A stretch of 64,000 bases of DNA from Rheinheimera sp. A13L. Lineage in GTDB: Bacteria > Pseudomonadota > Gammaproteobacteria > Enterobacterales > Alteromonadaceae. Below are positions 35,775 to 45,956 of this stretch, piece by piece (position 1 is the stretch's first letter; each line of letters starts with the position of its first letter). A program made the position numbers and the translations under genes. The notes under the pieces are model-generated. The model was not told the DNA's origin. It saw only the letters and a program-made list of their open reading frames with translations, and searched no databases. The stretch is taken from positions 62,001 to 126,000 of the forward strand of contig NZ_AFHI01000008.1 of assembly GCF_000217935.1 (NCBI RefSeq), given 5' to 3'.

Positions 35775-36413
35775 TTATTGCTCTTGTCTTGGTTTCTCAG
35801 CTGGGGTTTCCGGGGCTTTCTGCTGTGCAGTGTCCATCACCCTGATTTGCTGACGATGTGCCTGCAGTAATTGCTGCAAACGTTGTTGCTGTTCCAGCAT
35901 AGCCTGACGTTGTTCCTGTTCAAAACGGGAATTTACCGAAGTCTGGCTTAAGCTGACCGGAGTGGCAAAACCAGCCACTGGCTGAGTTTGTAACACAGGT
36001 AAAGGTGAATTCAGATCTGCATCCTGACCAGCACCCTGGAACTGTTGCACACCCAACACAGCAACTAATGCCACGCTGGCCGCGACAGTGCCCTGAAAAC
36101 CTGTTTTAAACCAGCCCGTATTGGCTGCTTCGCCCAGTTTTGTCCAGAACGACACTGGCGCTTTTTGATGGTGCACTACAGGGCTGCTTTCTAACTGATA
36201 AGCAGGCTCCTGATCCAACAGGCTGGCAAAGTTATCTGCAAACTGCATATCAAGCTTGGCCGGTAACTCATTGCGAATGGCAGCGCCAATCAAATGATAA
36301 CGCGCAAAACTTTGCTGTACTTCAGCATCTTGCAGTAATCTGTCTAATTGTTCAGGGCTAATTGCTTGGTTATCACTAGCAGCCGAGATCCAATCTGATT
36401 TTTCTGACGACAT
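35775..36413 (-). CDS. rseA: Anti-sigma-E factor RseA
   Basis: Single-pass anti-sigma factor of 212 residues. The N-terminal cytoplasmic domain (EKSDWISAASDNQAISPEQL, ARYHLIGAAIRNELP) binds RpoE, the membrane segment is near 108-125 (VAASVALVAVLGVQQFQG), and the periplasmic part is Gln-rich. It lies 23 bp after rpoE, the conserved arrangement. Confidence 0.93.
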   Translation of the reverse strand: MSSEKSDWISAASDNQAISPEQLDRLLQDAEVQQSFARYHLIGAAIRNELPAKLDMQFADNFASLLDQEPAYQLESSPVVHHQKAPVSFWTKLGEAANTGWFKTGFQGTVAASVALVAVLGVQQFQGAGQDADLNSPLPVLQTQPVAGFATPVSLSQTSVNSRFEQEQRQAMLEQQQRLQQLLQAHRQQIRVMDTAQQKAPETPAEKPRQEQ

Positions 36414-36436
36414 ACCGATTCCTGTATAGTAGAGGT

Positions 36437-37012
36437 TCAGCTAATGAGCGGTTTTAACTGCGCATCAATAGCTTCACGTGCACGGAAAATCCGACTTCTT
36501 ACTGTCCCTATAGGACAGCCCATCACTTCCGCAATCTCTTCGTAACTTAAGCCATCCAATTCACGCAAAGTAATAGCAGTGCGTAATTCGTCCGGCAACT
36601 TTTCAATGGTATCGAACACTACGTTACGGATTTCATCGGATAACAAAAGTTTCTCCGGAGAATCCTGCTCTTTTAACGCATCGCTACCGTCATAAAACTC
36701 GGCATCGTCCGCATCTACGTCTGTAGATGGCGGCTTGCGTCCTGTCGCTACCAGGTAATTTTTAGCGCTGTTCACAGCTATACGGTACAACCAGGTGTAA
36801 AATGCACTCTCGCCACGAAAGCCGGGAATAGCACGGTAAGCTTTAATAAAGGCTTCCTGAGCTACATCCGCCACATCGCCATGGTTAGAGACATAACGCG
36901 AGATTAAGTTCGCAATACGATGCTGGTATTTTTTTACCAACACATTAAAGGCTGCTTTATCCCCTTGTTGTACCCGCTGGACAATTTGCCAATCCAATTC
37001 TTGCTCGCTCAT
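36437..37012 (-). CDS. rpoE: RNA polymerase sigma-E factor
   Basis: Envelope-stress ECF sigma factor of 191 residues. Region 2 (DVAQEAFIKAYRAIPGFRGESAFYTWLYRIAVNSAKN) and region 4 (LRELDGLSYEEIAEVMGCPIGTVRSRIFRAREA) are intact. The ATG at 37012 follows AAAGG and gives the standard MSEQELDWQIVQR start; an upstream in-frame ATG at 37069 is not conserved. Divergent from nadB as in E. coli. Confidence 0.97.
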   Translation of the reverse strand: MSEQELDWQIVQRVQQGDKAAFNVLVKKYQHRIANLISRYVSNHGDVADVAQEAFIKAYRAIPGFRGESAFYTWLYRIAVNSAKNYLVATGRKPPSTDVDADDAEFYDGSDALKEQDSPEKLLLSDEIRNVVFDTIEKLPDELRTAITLRELDGLSYEEIAEVMGCPIGTVRSRIFRAREAIDAQLKPLIS

Positions 37013-37078
37013 CCGAGCCTTTCCCCTAATGCTAAATACTACTTTCTTTTTGCAACTGGCGCTCGTCAAGCGTACCCT

Positions 37079-37107
37079 TATGACTGGAAGCTATATGAAT
37101 AGTTCTT
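37079..37107 (-). promoter_or_regulatory. Candidate sigma-E-type promoter for rpoE
   Basis: On the minus strand a GAACT (37105-37101) is followed after about 17 bases by TCATA (37083-37079). This resembles the sigma-E GGAACTT / TCAAA pair. It lies ~70 bp upstream of the rpoE start, where autoregulation is usual. The -10 match is weak. Confidence 0.35.
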
Positions 37108-37224
37108 GGAATAAGTAAAAAAAGTTACAATTTGCCGCAAATAGCACGGCCAGCTGCCAGAAAGTAGCGTATAAAGACCCAAATTACAGACATTTATGTG
37201 TTTTTGACTGAATAAGTGTATCCC

Positions 37225-38823
37225 ATGCAACAACAAAAAAAACATCTTTGTGACGTATTAATTATAGGCAGTGGCGCTGCAGGTTTATCGCTGGCTTTAC
37301 ATCTGGCGGACAGTGCTAAAGTGATAGTGCTGAGCAAAGGTCCTTTGCGTGAAGGCTCTACCCTATATGCTCAGGGTGGCATAGCTGCCGTATTTGATGA
37401 AAACGACAGTATTGCCTCTCATGTCGACGACACTTTAATTGCAGGTGCTGGCTTATGTGAAGCCGCAGCAGTGCAGTTTACCGCTGAACATGCCAAAGAC
37501 GCGATGGAATGGTTAATTGCTCAGGGTGTGCCTTTTGATCAGTACAAAGACGAAGACGGTGTACTGAAATATCACCTGACCCGGGAAGGCGGTCATAGCC
37601 ACAGACGTATTTTGCATGCAGCTGATGCGACAGGCCGGGCTGTGCAAATAACCTTGGTAGAACAAGTCAAAGGCCACCCGAATATTCAATTGTTGGAAAA
37701 CTACAACGCTATTGATTTGATCACCTCCAGCAAGCTGGGCTTAGCTGAACAAAAATGCCATGGCGCTTATGTCTGGAACCGTGAAGAAGAACATGTGGAA
37801 GTGATAGGTGCTAAATGTATTGCACTTGCCACAGGCGGAGCCAGTAAAGTTTATCTCTATACCAGCAATCCTGATGTCGCCAGCGGTGACGGTATTGCTA
37901 TGGCGTGGCGCGCAGGTTGTAGTGTGGCCAATATGGAATTTAATCAATTCCACCCCACCAGTTTGTATCACCCTGAAGCGCAGAATTACCTGATCACTGA
38001 GGCCATGCGGGGTGAAGGTGCTTATTTAAAACGGCCGGATGGCAGCCGTTTTATGCCGGATTTTGACGAGCGCGCCGAATTAGCACCGCGCGACATAGTC
38101 GCCCGTGCTATCGACTATGAAATGAAAAAGCTCGGCGCTCAGTGTGTGTATCTGGACATCAGCCACAAACCAAAAGACTTTATCATCGAGCATTTCCCCA
38201 CCATTTATGCCAAATGTTTAAGTGTGGGTATCGACATCACCAGACAACCTATTCCAGTGGTGCCAGCTGCGCATTACACTTGTGGTGGCGTGGTGACCAA
38301 TTTAAATGGCCAAACCGATATTTCTAATCTTTATGCTATTGGTGAAGTGGCTTATACAGGACTGCATGGCGCTAACCGTATGGCCAGCAATTCCTTGTTA
38401 GAATGTGTGGTTTTTGCTCAATCGGCAGCCCGGCATATTAAACAGCAACTGGAGTCAGCCCGCTTAGTCACTGAACTGCCTTGCTGGGATGAAAGCCGTG
38501 TCATTGATTCAGATGAAGAGGTAGTGATTACTCACAACTGGCACGAATTACGGCTTTTTATGTGGGATTATGTCGGTATAGTTCGCACTGAAAAACGCTT
38601 AGAGCGCGCTTTACACAGAGTAGAATTATTGCAACGTGAAATTCAGGATTATTACCGCAACTTCCGTGTCAGCAATAATTTGCTGGAACTGCGCAATTTA
38701 ACCATGGTGGCTGAACTGATTATCCGCAGTGCCATGGAGCGTAAAGAAAGCCGTGGTCTGCATTATAATCTGGATTATCCGGATCAACTGGCAGAGCCTA
38801 CGCCAACCATATTGAAGCCCTAA
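37225..38823 (+). CDS. nadB: L-aspartate oxidase
   Basis: FAD enzyme oxidising L-aspartate to iminoaspartate, the first step of de novo NAD synthesis. The 532-residue protein has the dinucleotide-binding [66 protein letters not shown] and [19 protein letters not shown]. The ATG at 37225 is chosen over a GTG at 37216. Convergent with ygfX, with 4-bp overlapping stops. Confidence 0.96.
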   Translation: MQQQKKHLCDVLIIGSGAAGLSLALHLADSAKVIVLSKGPLREGSTLYAQGGIAAVFDENDSIASHVDDTLIAGAGLCEAAAVQFTAEHAKDAMEWLIAQGVPFDQYKDEDGVLKYHLTREGGHSHRRILHAADATGRAVQITLVEQVKGHPNIQLLENYNAIDLITSSKLGLAEQKCHGAYVWNREEEHVEVIGAKCIALATGGASKVYLYTSNPDVASGDGIAMAWRAGCSVANMEFNQFHPTSLYHPEAQNYLITEAMRGEGAYLKRPDGSRFMPDFDERAELAPRDIVARAIDYEMKKLGAQCVYLDISHKPKDFIIEHFPTIYAKCLSVGIDITRQPIPVVPAAHYTCGGVVTNLNGQTDISNLYAIGEVAYTGLHGANRMASNSLLECVVFAQSAARHIKQQLESARLVTELPCWDESRVIDSDEEVVITHNWHELRLFMWDYVGIVRTEKRLERALHRVELLQREIQDYYRNFRVSNNLLELRNLTMVAELIIRSAMERKESRGLHYNLDYPDQLAEPTPTILKP

Positions 38824-39266
38824 CGCCGGTTGACAGAACCGGCTTGCTGCTGCCATTTTACGGTCTGGCATACCCGTGCCAGACTGCGAAAATGCTCTTC
38901 AGATAAATTATCCCGGTAGACCCATAATTGCCTGGGTTGTTGTGTTGTATCCTGCCAGCGTAACCAAATTCCCAGTTGTGACACCAAAGATCCTGCCGAC
39001 AACTGCCCTGCCGGCAGTTCATCCTGCCACCATTTCAGCTGGCCTTTTTCAGTTAAAAACAATAAACGCGCTTTGACAGGTTGTTGCCACTGTCGTAACA
39101 GCTGATAAAAGCAGAAAAACAGCCAGGGCCAAAGCAACAGCCACCACAGCGCATAAAAAGGCTGAAGTAAAAAAATAAGCAGGATCAATAAGCTTTGCGC
39201 CAGATAGACAATCCGGCGCATGCGGGATGGCACAAAACTAAGGTTATACCCGTACTCTGTTAACAA
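38820..39266 (-). CDS. ygfX: YgfX-like inner-membrane protein
   Basis: A 148-residue protein with two adjacent membrane segments (residues ~18-50) and a C-terminal cytosolic part. It resembles E. coli YgfX (CptA), encoded next to SdhE and reported to affect cytoskeletal proteins. It overlaps sdhE by 23 bp, so translation is coupled. Sequence similarity is modest; gene order is the stronger argument. Confidence 0.8.
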   Translation of the reverse strand: MLTEYGYNLSFVPSRMRRIVYLAQSLLILLIFLLQPFYALWWLLLWPWLFFCFYQLLRQWQQPVKARLLFLTEKGQLKWWQDELPAGQLSAGSLVSQLGIWLRWQDTTQQPRQLWVYRDNLSEEHFRSLARVCQTVKWQQQAGSVNRR

Positions 39267-39495
39267 TGATATTCACCATTGCCTGCAGCTCTGGATCAGT
39301 TGACTTACCATGCCCCATAAACCATGCGAACAAATCCGGGTCGTCACAGGCTAATAAAGCTTCGAAGGTGTATTTTTGTGTATCTGTTAAAGCGTCATAG
39401 CCTTCTTCAACAAAAGGCGCCAACAAAACATCCAGCTCCAGCATGCCACGACGGCAGGCCCAACGCAGACGGGGTTTGCCCATTAATTCAGTCAT
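39244..39495 (-). CDS. sdhE: FAD assembly factor SdhE
   Basis: Small cytosolic helper (83 aa) for covalent flavinylation of succinate dehydrogenase and fumarate reductase. The hallmark RGMLELD (RGxxE) motif follows RLRWACR, and the PDLFAWFMGHGKSTDPEL region is typical. It is followed by overlapping ygfX and is divergent from ygfZ, the classic Enterobacterial context. Confidence 0.95.
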   Translation of the reverse strand: MTELMGKPRLRWACRRGMLELDVLLAPFVEEGYDALTDTQKYTFEALLACDDPDLFAWFMGHGKSTDPELQAMVNIIVNRVRV

Positions 39496-39610
39496 ATACT
39501 GCTTTCCTTTTGATGATACTGGCCGGATTCTAACAAAAAAACCATAGAGGGGTTGAGCTTTTGGCCAATTCCCCCAATGATCATCTTAGTATTCTAAGAG
39601 ACTTACCTAT

Positions 39611-40585
39611 ATGCAAGCATCCTGGATCAGTGCCGATCAACTCGCCGCTTTATCAACTTCAGTCCAAGGCGCCTTTATCAGCCCCTTACCCGGCTTTGAA
39701 AGCCTGATTATTGCGGGTCCGGACAGCCGTAAATACCTGCAGGGTCAGGTGACCGCAGATCTGAATACGTTGACAGCGGAAAATTTTCTGCGTGGCGCAC
39801 ATTGTGATGCCAAGGGTAAAATGTGGGCTCAGTTTCATTTATGTGCCGAAGGCGAAAACTTATGGTACATCGGCTTTCGTGACGAACTACAAGCCTCGGC
39901 CACTCAACTGAAAAAGTTTGGCGTCTTTTCCAAAGTCAGTTTTGAAGCAGGTCATGACAGTCTGGCGATTTTAGGTATCAGTGGTCCTGATACTGCAGCT
40001 TTACTGAATAAATTAGGTTATGCACAGCCTGCCTCTGTGGGTCAGTTAAGTTCAGTGCCCGGCGGTAAGCTGATGCGTTTGGCGGACGAGCATTACCTGT
40101 TAGTGCTGGATTTTGGCCACGCCCGACAACTTTTAGCGGAACAATCAGCGTTTTTGGCGGCTCCAACCTTATGGTTAGCCCGGCATATTCAGCAAGGCTT
40201 GTCCTGTTTAGAGCAGGCCGTGATTGGCGAATACGTACCACAGATGCTGAATTTACAGGCTCTGGATGCCATTAGTTTTACCAAAGGCTGTTACATAGGG
40301 CAGGAAACTGTGGCCCGAATGAAATATCTGGGTAAAAATAAAAGAGCTGCGTACATCCTTAAAGGTCAAACTGAGGAAACTCCGGCCAGCGGCACAGATA
40401 TTGAAGTACAATGGTCGGAAAACTGGCGTCGGGTTGGCCAGGTCATTAATGCGGTGAATATTCAGGGGCAACTTTGGGTGTTGGCGGTGTTACCGAACGA
40501 TATCAACCCAGCTGATCCACTGCGATTAGCAACTCCGGATGCATCGGTTGTAGTTATATCACCTTTGCCCTATTCACTCGCGTAA
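39611..40585 (+). CDS. ygfZ: Folate-binding Fe-S/tRNA-modification protein YgfZ
   Basis: A 324-residue GcvT-like protein needed for certain Fe-S enzymes such as MiaB. It carries the family signature FTKGCYIGQETVARMKY with its conserved Cys, and an N-terminal GcvT-like fold (GPDSRKYLQGQVTADLN). Divergent from sdhE. slyD follows 11 bp later on the same strand. Confidence 0.95.
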   Translation: MQASWISADQLAALSTSVQGAFISPLPGFESLIIAGPDSRKYLQGQVTADLNTLTAENFLRGAHCDAKGKMWAQFHLCAEGENLWYIGFRDELQASATQLKKFGVFSKVSFEAGHDSLAILGISGPDTAALLNKLGYAQPASVGQLSSVPGGKLMRLADEHYLLVLDFGHARQLLAEQSAFLAAPTLWLARHIQQGLSCLEQAVIGEYVPQMLNLQALDAISFTKGCYIGQETVARMKYLGKNKRAAYILKGQTEETPASGTDIEVQWSENWRRVGQVINAVNIQGQLWVLAVLPNDINPADPLRLATPDASVVVISPLPYSLA

Positions 40586-40596
40586 CTGAGGTTTGC

Positions 40597-41082
40597 ATGA
40601 GCATACAAGCAGAAAAAGTAGTCGCCATTCATTACACTGTGGCAGACAAAGCAGGCAACGAATTAGATAGTTCAGCTGGCGGAGAACCGCTGGTATTTAT
40701 TTTTGGTACGGGCGCTTTAATTCACGGTTTAGAGCAGGCTTTATTAGGTAAAGCTGTCGGCGACAAATTCAAAGCTGAAGTACCAGCAGCAGAAGCGTAC
40801 GGCGAGCGTCATGATGAATTAACTCAGGCGGTGCCACGTAATTTATTCGAAGGCATGGATGTACAGGTTGGCATGCGTTTTCGCGCTGCAGGCCCGGACG
40901 GCCGTGAGCAATCTGTAATTGTTTTAGACGTTACAGAAGACGAAGTAGTTGTAGACGGTAATCACCCACTGTCAGGTATTGATCTGACGTTTGATGTGGA
41001 AGTGATTTTAGTCCGCGATGCGACAGACGAAGAACTGGCCCATGGCCATGTGCATGGTTTAGACGGCCACGCTGGTCACTAA
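40597..41082 (+). CDS. slyD: FKBP-type peptidyl-prolyl isomerase SlyD-like
   Basis: A 161-residue cytosolic prolyl isomerase/chaperone. It has an FKBP domain (HYTVADKAGNELDSS, FIFGTGALIHGLEQALLG), the insert-in-flap chaperone region (YGERHDELTQAVPRNLF) and a short His-rich tail (HGHVHGLDGHAGH) suited to nickel binding, shorter than E. coli SlyD's tail. It lies 11 bp after ygfZ and is followed by a terminator. Confidence 0.92.
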   Translation: MSIQAEKVVAIHYTVADKAGNELDSSAGGEPLVFIFGTGALIHGLEQALLGKAVGDKFKAEVPAAEAYGERHDELTQAVPRNLFEGMDVQVGMRFRAAGPDGREQSVIVLDVTEDEVVVDGNHPLSGIDLTFDVEVILVRDATDEELAHGHVHGLDGHAGH

Positions 41083-41091
41083 ACAGAATCA

Positions 41092-41119
41092 AACGGAGTC
41101 GCAAGACTCCGTTTTGTTA
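41092..41119 (+). terminator. Intrinsic terminator after slyD
   Basis: AACGGAGTC (41092-41100), GCAA loop, GACTCCGTT (41105-41113), then TTTGTT. A 9-bp stem placed 10 bp after the slyD stop. Confidence 0.88.
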
Positions 41120-41139
41120 TCAAGGCTAAAAAGGATGAT

Positions 41140-41613
41140 ATGACTATGAAAAAATGGCTTTTGGTTTTTACCGCTTTGGGCCTGGTGGCCTGTTCTGACA
41201 AAGAAGTAGCAGATGTCAGTTTAGGTTTATTTACCACCAAAGACATTAAAGTACAGACCTTTGACGACCCGAAAATTCCCGGTGTCACTTGCCATATCAG
41301 CCATGTTGAAGCCAATCTGGATTTTGCAGACCCGTCCGATATGTCTATTGCCTGTCGTCAAACCGGTGAAATCACAGCAGCTATGCTGAAGGACATCGAT
41401 CGTTCTAAAAACGGCGAAGTGATTTTCAGCACATCCAAAAGCATTTTATTTAAGAACTTAAAAATTCGCCGTATTCTGGACAGCAGCAGTCAGACTTTGT
41501 TGTACTTGTCTTACTCCACCAAAGAAACGACTGGCAGCTACAAACATTCGCTGACCAGCGTGCCACTTTGGGGCACAGCGGCCTGGCAAGCTCCTGCAGT
41601 AAAAACACCTTAG
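41140..41613 (+). CDS. creA: CreA family lipoprotein
   Basis: A 157-residue periplasmic protein resembling E. coli CreA (function unknown), with EVADVSLGLFTTKDIKVQ, FDDPKIPGVTCHIS and NGEVIFSTSKSILFKNLKIRR. The N-terminus has a lipobox (GLVACSDK), so it is probably a lipoprotein, whereas E. coli CreA has a normal signal peptide. AAGGATGAT precedes the ATG. Its stop overlaps the convergent fusion-protein stop by 4 bp. Confidence 0.88.
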   Translation: MTMKKWLLVFTALGLVACSDKEVADVSLGLFTTKDIKVQTFDDPKIPGVTCHISHVEANLDFADPSDMSIACRQTGEITAAMLKDIDRSKNGEVIFSTSKSILFKNLKIRRILDSSSQTLLYLSYSTKETTGSYKHSLTSVPLWGTAAWQAPAVKTP

Positions 41614-42677
41614 GTTTTTACCGGAAACTCCTGATCGGTCAGCACCTTAACTTTGTCGCCCTGGGTTAAGGTGTCGCCACCTCGTATCACGATTTGTTCA
41701 CCAGCCGACAGCTCTGCATCTACAGCTATCAGTTTGCCCATGCCCTGTCCTAACAGCACAGCCTTTTGCTGAGCTTTTTGTTCGTTATCCACCACAAACA
41801 CAAACTGACCTTCACTTTTCACCACCACAGCATCCCGTGGCACTAACAACTGCTGACGGGCTAAAGCCGTGGGTACTGCGACAGAAACAAGTTGTCCAAC
41901 CTGAAAGTTCGCCAGTAATTGTTCCGGCACTTTAATCCGGGCTTCAAAGGTTTGCGAACGCATATCGGACACAGGGATCAGATTACGTACTGGCAACTGA
42001 CTTTCACCTCCACTGTGAAATACCTGCAGCAACTGATTGTGCTGTAAAAATGCGGCATATTTCAGCGGAGCAAACACCACAACTTCCAGATCATTTAAAT
42101 TCACCAACCGCACTAAAGCGTCGGTTCTGCTGATATCTTCTCCGTGCTGATGAAAACGTTGCGCCACCACTCCGGCAAAAGGTGCTTTGACTGAGCTGCG
42201 GTTGATTTGATCCTGCAGTTGCGCCAGTTGAGCCCGTAGTAATTTCAGTTCAGCTTCAGCGCTGTCGCGGTCAGCACTGATTTGATCCAGTTGAGTTAGA
42301 GCCACACTATTGTTTTTGCTCAGCTCTAACAGCCGGGCTGTGTCTTTTTGCAAACGCCGCCACTGAATATCAGCCCTGCTGATACGGGCATTCATTTCAT
42401 CAACCCGCAATTGCAAAGGGGTGATGTCCAGCCTGGCTATAACTTCATCCTGTTTAATCTGAGTGCCGGGTTCAGCCAACCACAATAAACGCCCCTCAAC
42501 CCCTGCAGTCACATCGGCCTGATAACGGCTTTGCACCTGAGCTGTCACCATAGTATGAGGCAACATCACCTGTTGTTGCACTTGCGCTACACTGACCACT
42601 TTTTCTGATGGCGTTTGCGCCACAAGAGCAGTGGAGTACAACAAAACTGCGGTTAAAACTAGTGTATTAAGCTGCAT
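41610..42677 (-). CDS. RND efflux membrane-fusion protein
   Basis: Periplasmic adaptor of 355 residues with a signal peptide (LVLTAVLLYSTALVAQ), split lipoyl halves (TAGVEGRLLWLAEPGTQIKQ and VKAPFAGVVAQRFHQHGE), a helical hairpin (~100-160) and beta-barrel/membrane-proximal domains. It pairs with the RND pump gene upstream, overlapping it by 11 bp. No outer-membrane channel gene is nearby. Confidence 0.92.
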   Translation of the reverse strand: MQLNTLVLTAVLLYSTALVAQTPSEKVVSVAQVQQQVMLPHTMVTAQVQSRYQADVTAGVEGRLLWLAEPGTQIKQDEVIARLDITPLQLRVDEMNARISRADIQWRRLQKDTARLLELSKNNSVALTQLDQISADRDSAEAELKLLRAQLAQLQDQINRSSVKAPFAGVVAQRFHQHGEDISRTDALVRLVNLNDLEVVVFAPLKYAAFLQHNQLLQVFHSGGESQLPVRNLIPVSDMRSQTFEARIKVPEQLLANFQVGQLVSVAVPTALARQQLLVPRDAVVVKSEGQFVFVVDNEQKAQQKAVLLGQGMGKLIAVDAELSAGEQIVIRGGDTLTQGDKVKVLTDQEFPVKT

Positions 42678-45600
42678 CAGAGATCTCCAAAGAAGGGGCT
42701 GTCCGTTCAGTGTGCTGAACTGTCGAGGTCAAACGTAACAACGCCGGGATCAACACCAGACTGAACAACATACTAAAAGTCATACCGCCCACTATGACCG
42801 CAGCTAAACCCCGGTAAATTTCGGAGCCAACACCTGGTACCAGTACCAGCGGTAGCATGCCAAAGATACTGGTTAAGGTGCTCATAAATATGGGCCTGGC
42901 TCGGGTTAAAATGGCCTGATACAAGGCTTGATCCACAGAGTATCCTTCCCTTTGGCTTTGCCGGCACTGGTCCACTAATAAAATAGCGTTGTTCACCACC
43001 AATCCAAGCAGAATGACAAAACCAATCATGGTCAGCAGGTCCAGCGACTGAAAAGTCACCAGATTTAATAAACGTAGCGCTACTACACCACCCAGAATGG
43101 CCATAGGCATAGCCAGAACCACCAGTAAACTGTCTTTGGCTGAGCGAAACAAAGCGGCCATCAGCAGGAACAGAATAAACACTGCCACCGCAAAGTTTTT
43201 GCCCATTTCTGTCATGGCATGAGACAACCGATCGGCATTACCACGGAATTGCACTGAACTCTGAGCTGGCATTGATTCACGTAATGCCGTCATCAAGTCG
43301 CGCTGCAGAATCTGCATTGCTTCATCCAATGCCATAGTCGCAGGTGGTGTCACTTGCAGACTGATGGTGCGCAGGCCATTGATCCGCTGCAAGGAAGTGG
43401 GGCCTGTGGTGTAAGTCAGCTCACTGAGCTGGCCCAGAGTCTGACCACCAGCACCAGGTGTATATAAAGGTGTTGCAGTTAATTGCTCAGGAGTCTGCCA
43501 GCCCTGACCTTTAAGAATAATGTCCATCCGTTCGTTGCCATCAAAGTATTCACCTATGTAAATACCGTCTGTGACTGCACGCACCATATTGGCTACAGTA
43601 AAACGATCCACGCCACTTTGAGCTATACGGTTTTCATCAGGAGTTAAACGTAATTCAGGCTGAGCTAATGCTAAATCAGGCACGGGCCGCACTGTAGCGC
43701 CAGGCAATAATTTTTCTATTTTTGGCATGGCGGCTGCGGCTTGTTCCATCAACTGCGGCACATCAGGCCCCTGGAAATCCAGATTTAACTCACGGCCACT
43801 GCCAAATCCAAAGTTAAACAACGACCCCTGCACACTAAAAGAACGGGTGTCAGGCAGCCCCACCAGGATCTCTTCGCGCAGCAGTTTAATCATATCGTCG
43901 ATACTGTCCGGATCTTCTGCATAAACAAACAAGACATTAAAACCTCTGTTGATCGACAAGTTATAGCCTTTGATTGCCGGGTATTTTTTGTCCTGATAAT
44001 AAGGCCGCAGACGAGCCACCAGCAGATCACCAATTTCTTGCTCCAATACCTGCATATTGGCACCTGGAGGTAAGGAGAAACCCGAAAATACCGTATCAAT
44101 AGAAGCCTGGGGCAAAAAGTCGGCTTTAGGTAACAATAAGGCTGCCAGTAACACAGCTCCGGGCACAAAAAAGAGCACCCAGCCTGATGCCAGCCTGCGA
44201 TTCTGAGTGAAACGGCAAAAACGTCTGGCTAGTTTTTGCCAGAAAAAAGCGGAGGTCACAGCGCTGGCTTGTGGTTTTAACCAGAATAATGAGGCAACAG
44301 GCAATACAGTTAAGGCCACCAGCAAAGAGGCCATCACAGCCACCGCCAGCGTAAGCGCCAAATCGTAAAACAGCTGACCTTCCACACCTTGCATAAACAG
44401 AACTGGTACAAAAATAGCGACTGTAGTGGCTGTGGAAGCCCAAAGTGCGCTGCTGACCTGAGCTGTGCCTTTTTTCACAGCGTGCTGCAGTGCCAGCCCC
44501 TGCTGTAACAACCGCACTATGTTTTCCTGCACTATGATGGCAGCGTCCAACACCATACCTACCGCAAAAGCCAGGCCAGCCAAAGATACTACATTCAGTG
44601 AACGGCCAAATAAATCCAGCGCCATAATGGACATCATCAGCGACACAGGGATGGTCAGGCCGATCAGCAAAGTGGCCTGCCAGCCGCGTAAAAACAGATA
44701 GAGAATAACCAGCGCCAGCACTATACCTAACACCAGATTGCCATTCACCAGCTCTATAGCTCTTTTGATATGTACTGAAGCATCAAAACTCAGCACTATT
44801 TCAATGCCTTTATTTTTCAGTTCATGTTGATTTAAATCAGCGATTTCTCTGTTCACACTGTCAAGAATTTCGACTGTATTGGAACCTGCTGCACGCTGTA
44901 ACGTCAGATAAAATGCCGGAAAACCATTACGTTTGGTAAAACCTGCCTGTTCGGCGTATTCAACCCGCACTTCGGCCACTTCATGCAAATACACTGGCCT
45001 GTCGTTCTGATAGGCCACCACCATTTGCTCGTATTGGGCAGGCTCGTACTGGCCGACAAAACGCACTGTGTATTCACGCCGCCCCACTTCTGCAAAGCCC
45101 CCTGTCACATTACCAGCCCTGCCAATGCGGGAACTTAATTGATCGACAGACAACCCCATAGCCGCCAGCCGATAAGGGTCAAATACTATATGTAGCTCTT
45201 TTGCCCTGCGGCTGGCTAAATCAACCTGTGATACACCAGCTATAGCTTTTAACCTCGGATAAACCACATCATCAATCACAGGTTGCAAGGCGGTAAAATC
45301 AGCATCAGCGTCTTCATTTAACTTACGGATCAACAAACTGGCGACAGGACCTGTACCACTGTTCAGCGAGACAACTGGTTCAGCAGCTTCCCTTGGACGA
45401 GGCGGTGCCTGATTCAGCGCATTGATCACATTCAGCATGGCCTGCTGCATATCCTGCCCCACATCAAAGGTCAGGGTAATAAAACCAAAACCAGCACCAA
45501 TAAAGCTGCTGCTTTCCGTTACACCAGGCACAGTGCGAAGCGCCGCTTCCTGCGGTTCAATAATAGTGGATTCCATTTCTTCAGGTGCTGCCGCACGCCA

Positions 45601-45750
45601 GCCATTCTGGATAAAAATTTGTGGTTGCTCTATGGAAGGCAAAAGCTGAACGGGCAATTTAGCCACAGCAAGCAAACCAAATAACACCATAATCAGGCTG
45701 ACCACTACAATGGCCGCAGGATTTTTTATACTGGCTCGGGTTAAGTTCAT
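42667..45750 (-). CDS. RND efflux pump permease
   Basis: A 1027-residue inner-membrane proton-driven exporter with twelve membrane segments and two large periplasmic loops, start MNLTRASIKNPAAIVVVSLI. In helix 4 the usual double Asp appears as GMVLDAAIIVQENIV, one Asp followed by Ala. GFVILLGLVVNNAILLVDQ marks helix 11. The ATG at 45750 is preferred over 45789. The pump gene precedes its fusion protein, the reverse of the common order. Substrate unknown. Confidence 0.92.
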   Translation of the reverse strand: MNLTRASIKNPAAIVVVSLIMVLFGLLAVAKLPVQLLPSIEQPQIFIQNGWRAAAPEEMESTIIEPQEAALRTVPGVTESSSFIGAGFGFITLTFDVGQDMQQAMLNVINALNQAPPRPREAAEPVVSLNSGTGPVASLLIRKLNEDADADFTALQPVIDDVVYPRLKAIAGVSQVDLASRRAKELHIVFDPYRLAAMGLSVDQLSSRIGRAGNVTGGFAEVGRREYTVRFVGQYEPAQYEQMVVAYQNDRPVYLHEVAEVRVEYAEQAGFTKRNGFPAFYLTLQRAAGSNTVEILDSVNREIADLNQHELKNKGIEIVLSFDASVHIKRAIELVNGNLVLGIVLALVILYLFLRGWQATLLIGLTIPVSLMMSIMALDLFGRSLNVVSLAGLAFAVGMVLDAAIIVQENIVRLLQQGLALQHAVKKGTAQVSSALWASTATTVAIFVPVLFMQGVEGQLFYDLALTLAVAVMASLLVALTVLPVASLFWLKPQASAVTSAFFWQKLARRFCRFTQNRRLASGWVLFFVPGAVLLAALLLPKADFLPQASIDTVFSGFSLPPGANMQVLEQEIGDLLVARLRPYYQDKKYPAIKGYNLSINRGFNVLFVYAEDPDSIDDMIKLLREEILVGLPDTRSFSVQGSLFNFGFGSGRELNLDFQGPDVPQLMEQAAAAMPKIEKLLPGATVRPVPDLALAQPELRLTPDENRIAQSGVDRFTVANMVRAVTDGIYIGEYFDGNERMDIILKGQGWQTPEQLTATPLYTPGAGGQTLGQLSELTYTTGPTSLQRINGLRTISLQVTPPATMALDEAMQILQRDLMTALRESMPAQSSVQFRGNADRLSHAMTEMGKNFAVAVFILFLLMAALFRSAKDSLLVVLAMPMAILGGVVALRLLNLVTFQSLDLLTMIGFVILLGLVVNNAILLVDQCRQSQREGYSVDQALYQAILTRARPIFMSTLTSIFGMLPLVLVPGVGSEIYRGLAAVIVGGMTFSMLFSLVLIPALLRLTSTVQHTERTAPSLEISDAA

Positions 45751-45956
45751 TCCGCTGCTCTGCTTTTTATGGATAAGATAGCAATTCACTAAAAGTCTAA
45801 CAGTGTCCTAAATGCACTCCAGCCTGCTGTGACCAGTGGTTGTGAATATAGGTTGAGGCTGCTTTTTTCCGGTTAATTCAGTTTTGGTAAAGCCCAACAC
45901 CTTTAAACTGCTGCGAAATGCAAAGATTTGTATCACCAGAAACAAGGAGATTTTTT

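Noticed and set aside
37216-37224. GTG at 37216 as the nadB start
   Set aside because: The ATG at 37225 leads directly into the conserved N-terminus; the extra three codons add nothing.
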